From Actinospineispora eucalypti (GTDB lineage Bacteria; Actinomycetota; Actinomycetes; Mycobacteriales; Pseudonocardiaceae), in NCBI GenBank assembly GCA_014208095.1, contig JACHMT010000001.1, positions 1,922,001 through 1,986,000 of the forward strand: a stretch of 64,000 nucleotides of DNA, written 5' to 3'. Of the stretch, positions 60,806 to 64,000 are shown piece by piece. Below the pieces are notes generated by a model. That model did no database searches and had not been told where the DNA came from. It saw only the letters and a list, made by a program, of their open reading frames with translations. Both the position numbers and the translations under genes were made by a program. Positions within the stretch are counted from its first letter, which is position 1; the number at the start of each line of letters is the position of its first letter.

Positions 60806-61573
60806 TCACTCCGTGACGGCCCGCCGCAGCAGGTAGCTGTCCATCACCCAGCCGTGGCGCTCCCGCAGCGCGCGCCGGGTGTCGGCGATCTCGTCGATCA
60901 CCTTGTCCAGCGGGCCGGCGATCAGCACCTCGTCCTCGGTGCCCAGGTAGGCGCCCCAGTAGATGGTGATGTCCTGGTCGCGCAGCGCGGCGCAGGCCAG
61001 GTCCGAGTCCAGCATCACGACCACGTCGTGCACCTCCTCCGGCATCCCCCGAGCCAGCCGCCGGCCGGGTGTGATCAGCACCGGGCCGGCCACCCGGTTC
61101 AGCGTGACCCGGTGCCGCGCGGCCAGCGCGGAGACGCTGCTGATCCCGGGGATGACCTGGTAGTCGAGGTCCAGCGTGCTCCGTTCGACCAGAGACTCGA
61201 TGATCCGGATGGTGCCGTCGTAGAGGGCCGGGTCGCCCCAGACCAGGAAGCCGCCGCACTCGCCGTCGGCCAGCTCCTCGGCGATCGCCCGCTCCATCAC
61301 CCGGGTGCGCTCGTCCCGCCAGTCCCGCACCGCGCCCCGGTAGTCGCGGGCGGCCCGGTCGCGGGGCGGGTCGGGCACCTCGACCACCCGGTAGTCGCCG
61401 CCCCGGATGTGCCGGTCGCAGATCGCCCGCCGGGCCGGCCCGAGGTCGCCGGTGGTCTCGGACTTGTCGAACACGAAGAACACGTCCACCGCGTTCAGCG
61501 CCTCGACCGCCTGGATGGTGACGTAGTCCGGGTCGCCGACCCCGATGCCGATGGCCAACAGGGTGCGCGTCAC
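60806..61573 (-). CDS. cobF: Precorrin-6A synthase (deacetylating)
   Basis: 255 residues, GTG start. CobF methylates precorrin-5 at C-1 with release of acetate in aerobic cobalamin synthesis. Methyltransferase features: LLAIGIGVGDPDYVTIQAVEALNAVDVFFVFDK, GGFLVWGDPALYDGTIRIIE, and YQVIPGISSVSALAARH. It is isolated from other cob genes here; CobF is often a lone gene in actinomycetes. It starts nine bases upstream of the PucR stop region, in the same direction. Confidence 0.93.
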   Translation of the reverse strand: MTRTLLAIGIGVGDPDYVTIQAVEALNAVDVFFVFDKSETTGDLGPARRAICDRHIRGGDYRVVEVPDPPRDRAARDYRGAVRDWRDERTRVMERAIAEELADGECGGFLVWGDPALYDGTIRIIESLVERSTLDLDYQVIPGISSVSALAARHRVTLNRVAGPVLITPGRRLARGMPEEVHDVVVMLDSDLACAALRDQDITIYWGAYLGTEDEVLIAGPLDKVIDEIADTRRALRERHGWVMDSYLLRRAVTE

Positions 61574-61582
61574 CGCCGCAGA

Positions 61583-62845
61583 CTACCCGTGCGCCAACAC
61601 CGCCGACCCGAGCTGGTCGCAGGCCCGCAGCGCCAGCTCCAGGTCGGCCCGCCGTTCGGTGATCGGGCCGGGCAGCAGCTCAGCCGCCTTGTTCAGCCGG
61701 TACTGCACGGTGTTGCGGTGCAGGCTCAGCGTCTCGGCGGCGGTGGAGTAGCTGCCGCCGTGCTCCAGGAACACCCGCAGCGTCTCGCGGAGCACCGCGT
61801 TGTTCCTCTCGTCGGTGCCCAGCTGGCCGAGCACCTTGCGCACCCAGGCCCGGGTGGCGTCCAGCTCGCCGCACATCAGCGCGATCGGGCCGATGCGCTC
61901 GGAGAGGGTCACGCGGTGCGGCGGCCGGGCGGTCAGCGCCACCCGCCGGGCGACCGCGGCCTGCTGGTGGCTGGTGCGGAAGCCGTCGGTGCCCTGCTCC
62001 AACTCGCCGACGGCGACGTGCGCGGTCGGGTCGATGCCGGCGATGTCCAGCCGCGACCAGCGCACTTCCGGCCGGTTGCCGAACGGCAGCCAGAACCAGG
62101 CGACGGCCTCGTCGAACGGCACGAACAGCGGGCGCCCGGTGCAGCCCAGCTCGGTGGCCAGGGTCTGCCCCACCCGGTCCAGCCGGACCAGGCCCTCGCC
62201 GGCCTTGGTCGGCTCCGGCACCCAGCCGATCACCGCCACGTGGAACTGGGCCAGCCGGTAGCCCAGCGCCGACACGTCGACCTCGTCGCCGGCCAGCAGC
62301 TTGCGCACCCGTGACGCCCGCACCGCGGTCTGGGTGAGCAGCCACCGGTCGCGTTCGGACTGGTAGGCGGTGACCACCTGCTCGGAGACCCGGTCGATGT
62401 AGTCGAAGCTCAGCCGCATCACCCGCCGGGTGATGGCCTGGGACATCGCCTGGTCCTTCTCCTGGGCGGCGATCTGGTCCATGGACCAGTCCAGGAAGCT
62501 GGCGTGCCCGAGGCGGTAGGCCCGGACCAGCGGGATCACGCTCACCCCGCGCTGCGCCAGCCGGCGGGCGTACTCGGCGGCGGCCCCCGGCACGGCGATG
62601 CTCTCCACCGGCACGCGCAGCCCGAGCAGGCTCAGCATGGCGCCGACGTTCTCCTCGACGCTGGCGTTCAGCAGCCCCTCGACGATCTCGTCGCCGCGCA
62701 GCTCGGGGATCTCCGCCAGCAGCAGCTCGGTGATCCCCCGGCCGACGCCGCCGAAGCCGTCGGAGATCGCCGCACCCAGCTCGAACAGGCGCGCGTCGAT
62801 CGCTTCCTCGTCGATCGGCTCCACCGGATCCCCCAGTTTGGGCAC
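61583..62845 (-). CDS. PucR-type regulator divergent from acetoacetyl-CoA synthetase
   Basis: About 420 residues; GTG 62845 or GTG 62824 (with GGGGG nearer) may be the start. A helical sensor domain (ELLLAEIPELRGDEIVEGLLNASVEENVGAML) and GGDEF-like middle region precede the C-terminal HTH_30: HGGSYSTAAETLSLHRNTVQYRLNKAAELLPGPITERRADLELALRACD. The 93-base gap to the divergent acetoacetyl-CoA synthetase gene suggests control of acetoacetate or ketone-body use. It is paralogous in type to the PucR gene beside the desaturase. Confidence 0.85.
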   Translation of the reverse strand: MPKLGDPVEPIDEEAIDARLFELGAAISDGFGGVGRGITELLLAEIPELRGDEIVEGLLNASVEENVGAMLSLLGLRVPVESIAVPGAAAEYARRLAQRGVSVIPLVRAYRLGHASFLDWSMDQIAAQEKDQAMSQAITRRVMRLSFDYIDRVSEQVVTAYQSERDRWLLTQTAVRASRVRKLLAGDEVDVSALGYRLAQFHVAVIGWVPEPTKAGEGLVRLDRVGQTLATELGCTGRPLFVPFDEAVAWFWLPFGNRPEVRWSRLDIAGIDPTAHVAVGELEQGTDGFRTSHQQAAVARRVALTARPPHRVTLSERIGPIALMCGELDATRAWVRKVLGQLGTDERNNAVLRETLRVFLEHGGSYSTAAETLSLHRNTVQYRLNKAAELLPGPITERRADLELALRACDQLGSAVLAHG

Positions 62846-62938
62846 AGCGCATAACAAACGTGGACATCTTGGTACCGCAACCCGATGTGCGCCAGCACCG
62901 GTCGTTCCTAGGTTGACAGCGAGGCAAAGGAGCTGGAC

Positions 62939-64000
62939 ATGGACCGGGAACTGCTGTGGATGCCCGGGGAGCGGCCCACGCGGATGGGCGACTTCCGGGA
63001 CTGGGTCAACCGTGACCGCCAGAACGACTGCCAGAACTATGACGAGCTGTGGCAATGGTCGGTCACCGACCTCGAAGGTTTCTGGGGCTCGGTCTGGTCG
63101 TACTTCGACGTGATCGCCTCCGCGCAACCCCACGCCGTGCTGGCCAGCCGCGCGATGCCCGGCGCGGAGTGGTTCCCCGGCGCCCGGCTGAACCTGGCGG
63201 AGAACATCCTGCGCGACCCGGGTTCGATCATCGGGGTCAGCGAGGGGGTGGACCCCGTGACGATCACCGGCGAGGAGCTCACCCGGAAGGTGGCCAGCCT
63301 GGCCGCGGCCCTCCGCGAGATGGGGGTCAAACCGGGAGACCGGGTGGCCGCCTACCTGCCGAACCTGCCGCAGGCGGCGATCGCGCTGCTGGCCACCGCC
63401 GCCGTGGGTGCGGTGTGGTCCTGCTGCGCGCCGGACTTCGGCACCGACGGCGTGCTGGACCGGTTCCGGCAGATCGAGCCGACCGTGCTGATCGGGGTGG
63501 ACGGCTACCGGTTCGGCGGCCGGGACGTGGAGCGCCTGGACGTGCTCACCGAGCTGGTCGCCGCGCTTCCCTCGGTCGAGCACGTCATCGTCGTCGAGAA
63601 CCTGCGCCGCGAGGCGGCGCCCGTGAGTGATTTGTATGGCTATAGCAACACTCGCCACTCACGGGTGCCGCTGTCCTTCGACGTGCTGACCGCCGGGGAC
63701 GTCGAACCCGTCTACACGCAGGTGCCGTTCGACCACCCGCTGTGGATCCTGTACAGCTCGGGCACCACCGGCGTGCCGAAGGGCATCGTGCACTCGCACG
63801 GCGGCATCCTGCTGGAACACCTCAAGTCGCACGCGCTGCACTTCGACAGCGGCCCGGGCGACCGGGTGTTCGTCTACGCCAGTACCGCGTGGATGGTGTG
63901 GAACGTGCTGGTCACCGCGCTGGGGGTGGGGGCGACGATCGTCACCTACGACGGCAACCCGACCAAGCCCGACGTCGACCAGCTCTTCCGCATCTGCGCC
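62939..64000 (+). CDS. Acetoacetyl-CoA synthetase (partial, runs off window)
   Basis: ATG 62939, preceded by AAAGGAG; the first 354 residues are visible. An adenylate-forming ligase of the acetoacetate-CoA ligase type: LLWMPGERPTRMGDFRDWV, FWGSVWSYFDV, and GAEWFPGARLNLAENIL are diagnostic, and YSSGTTGVPKGIVHSHGG is the AMP-binding P-loop. It activates acetoacetate for entry into central metabolism. An insertion PVSDLYGYSNTRHSR, about residues 228-242, is encoded by a family C palindromic repeat and keeps the frame open. The catalytic C-terminal lysine region lies outside. Confidence 0.9.
   Translation, partial: MDRELLWMPGERPTRMGDFRDWVNRDRQNDCQNYDELWQWSVTDLEGFWGSVWSYFDVIASAQPHAVLASRAMPGAEWFPGARLNLAENILRDPGSIIGVSEGVDPVTITGEELTRKVASLAAALREMGVKPGDRVAAYLPNLPQAAIALLATAAVGAVWSCCAPDFGTDGVLDRFRQIEPTVLIGVDGYRFGGRDVERLDVLTELVAALPSVEHVIVVENLRREAAPVSDLYGYSNTRHSRVPLSFDVLTAGDVEPVYTQVPFDHPLWILYSSGTTGVPKGIVHSHGGILLEHLKSHALHFDSGPGDRVFVYASTAWMVWNVLVTALGVGATIVTYDGNPTKPDVDQLFRICA
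63619..63667. repeat. Family C palindromic repeat, copy 2, inside a coding sequence
   Basis: CCGTGAGTGATTTGTATGGC, then TATAGC and a degenerate right arm ending CACTCACGGG. It matches the perfect palindrome at 35231-35284 and is translated in the same frame as there (PVSDLxGYS). Confidence 0.8.

Overview
The window is high-GC DNA with actinobacterial character. Codons mostly end in G or C, GTG starts are common, operons are tightly overlapped, and there is a predicted mycothiol-dependent formaldehyde dehydrogenase, an F420 (Ddn-type) reductase homologue, CobF, PucR/IclR/TetR regulators and a DUF222-HNH gene. A Pseudonocardiaceae-type soil actinomycete (Amycolatopsis-like) is the best guess, but this is inference without any marker gene. 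No rRNA, tRNA, CRISPR array, integrase or transposase gene was seen.

Layout. 1-3.4 kb: end of a class V aminotransferase, a GH13 alpha-glucosidase, and a truncated malG remnant cut at a palindromic repeat. 3.5-9.3 kb: a predicted secreted/sulfur locus (small exported protein, exported SBP56-like protein, multi-domain membrane protein, YeeE/YedE transporter, second small exported protein). 10-20 kb: CynX-like MFS permease, luciferase-like oxidoreductase, Rrf2 regulator, exported amidase_2 protein, FtsX/MacB-type permease with an unusual N-terminus, APH-like kinase, acyl-CoA ligase.

20.5-29.2 kb: an aromatic catabolism island. pcaH-pcaG-pcaB-pcaL on the minus strand diverge from iclR-pobA-iclR-reductase-P450. 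The P450 carries the CYP199A4 benzoate-binding residues, so the predicted route is 4-methoxybenzoate to 4-hydroxybenzoate to protocatechuate to 3-oxoadipate. 29.7-38.3 kb: GAF-LytTR regulator, CaCA-type exchanger, and an overlapping operon of a PQQ alcohol dehydrogenase with pqqB, C, D and E, followed by a divergent S-(hydroxymethyl)mycothiol dehydrogenase (mscR). The dehydrogenase has the Asp-x-Asp signature of lanthanide enzymes and no visible signal peptide. Formaldehyde from methanol oxidation or from O-demethylation could both be drained by MscR.

38.3-50.4 kb: lipoprotein hydrolase, a P450 with a non-canonical I-helix, an XRE-cupin regulator with OsmC, bicupin, amino-acid permease and PLP enzyme, fatty acid desaturase with divergent PucR regulator, asparagine synthetase, Ddn/TetR pair, VOC protein. 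50.4-56.4 kb: a meta-cleavage-type aromatic cluster (amidohydrolase, TetR, hydrolase, extradiol dioxygenase, flavin hydroxylase, ABM monooxygenase, CGNR-like regulator). 56.5-64 kb: orphan SDH-like membrane anchor, DUF222-HNH protein, amidase, CobF, PucR regulator, and the 5' part of acetoacetyl-CoA synthetase.

The most distinctive non-coding content is three families of dispersed repeats: a 63-nt palindromic element (two copies), elements with about 50-80-nt terminal inverted repeats (two paired elements plus two solitary ends), and a 54-nt perfect palindrome at a gene junction that recurs, degenerate but in the same reading frame, inside the acetoacetyl-CoA synthetase gene.
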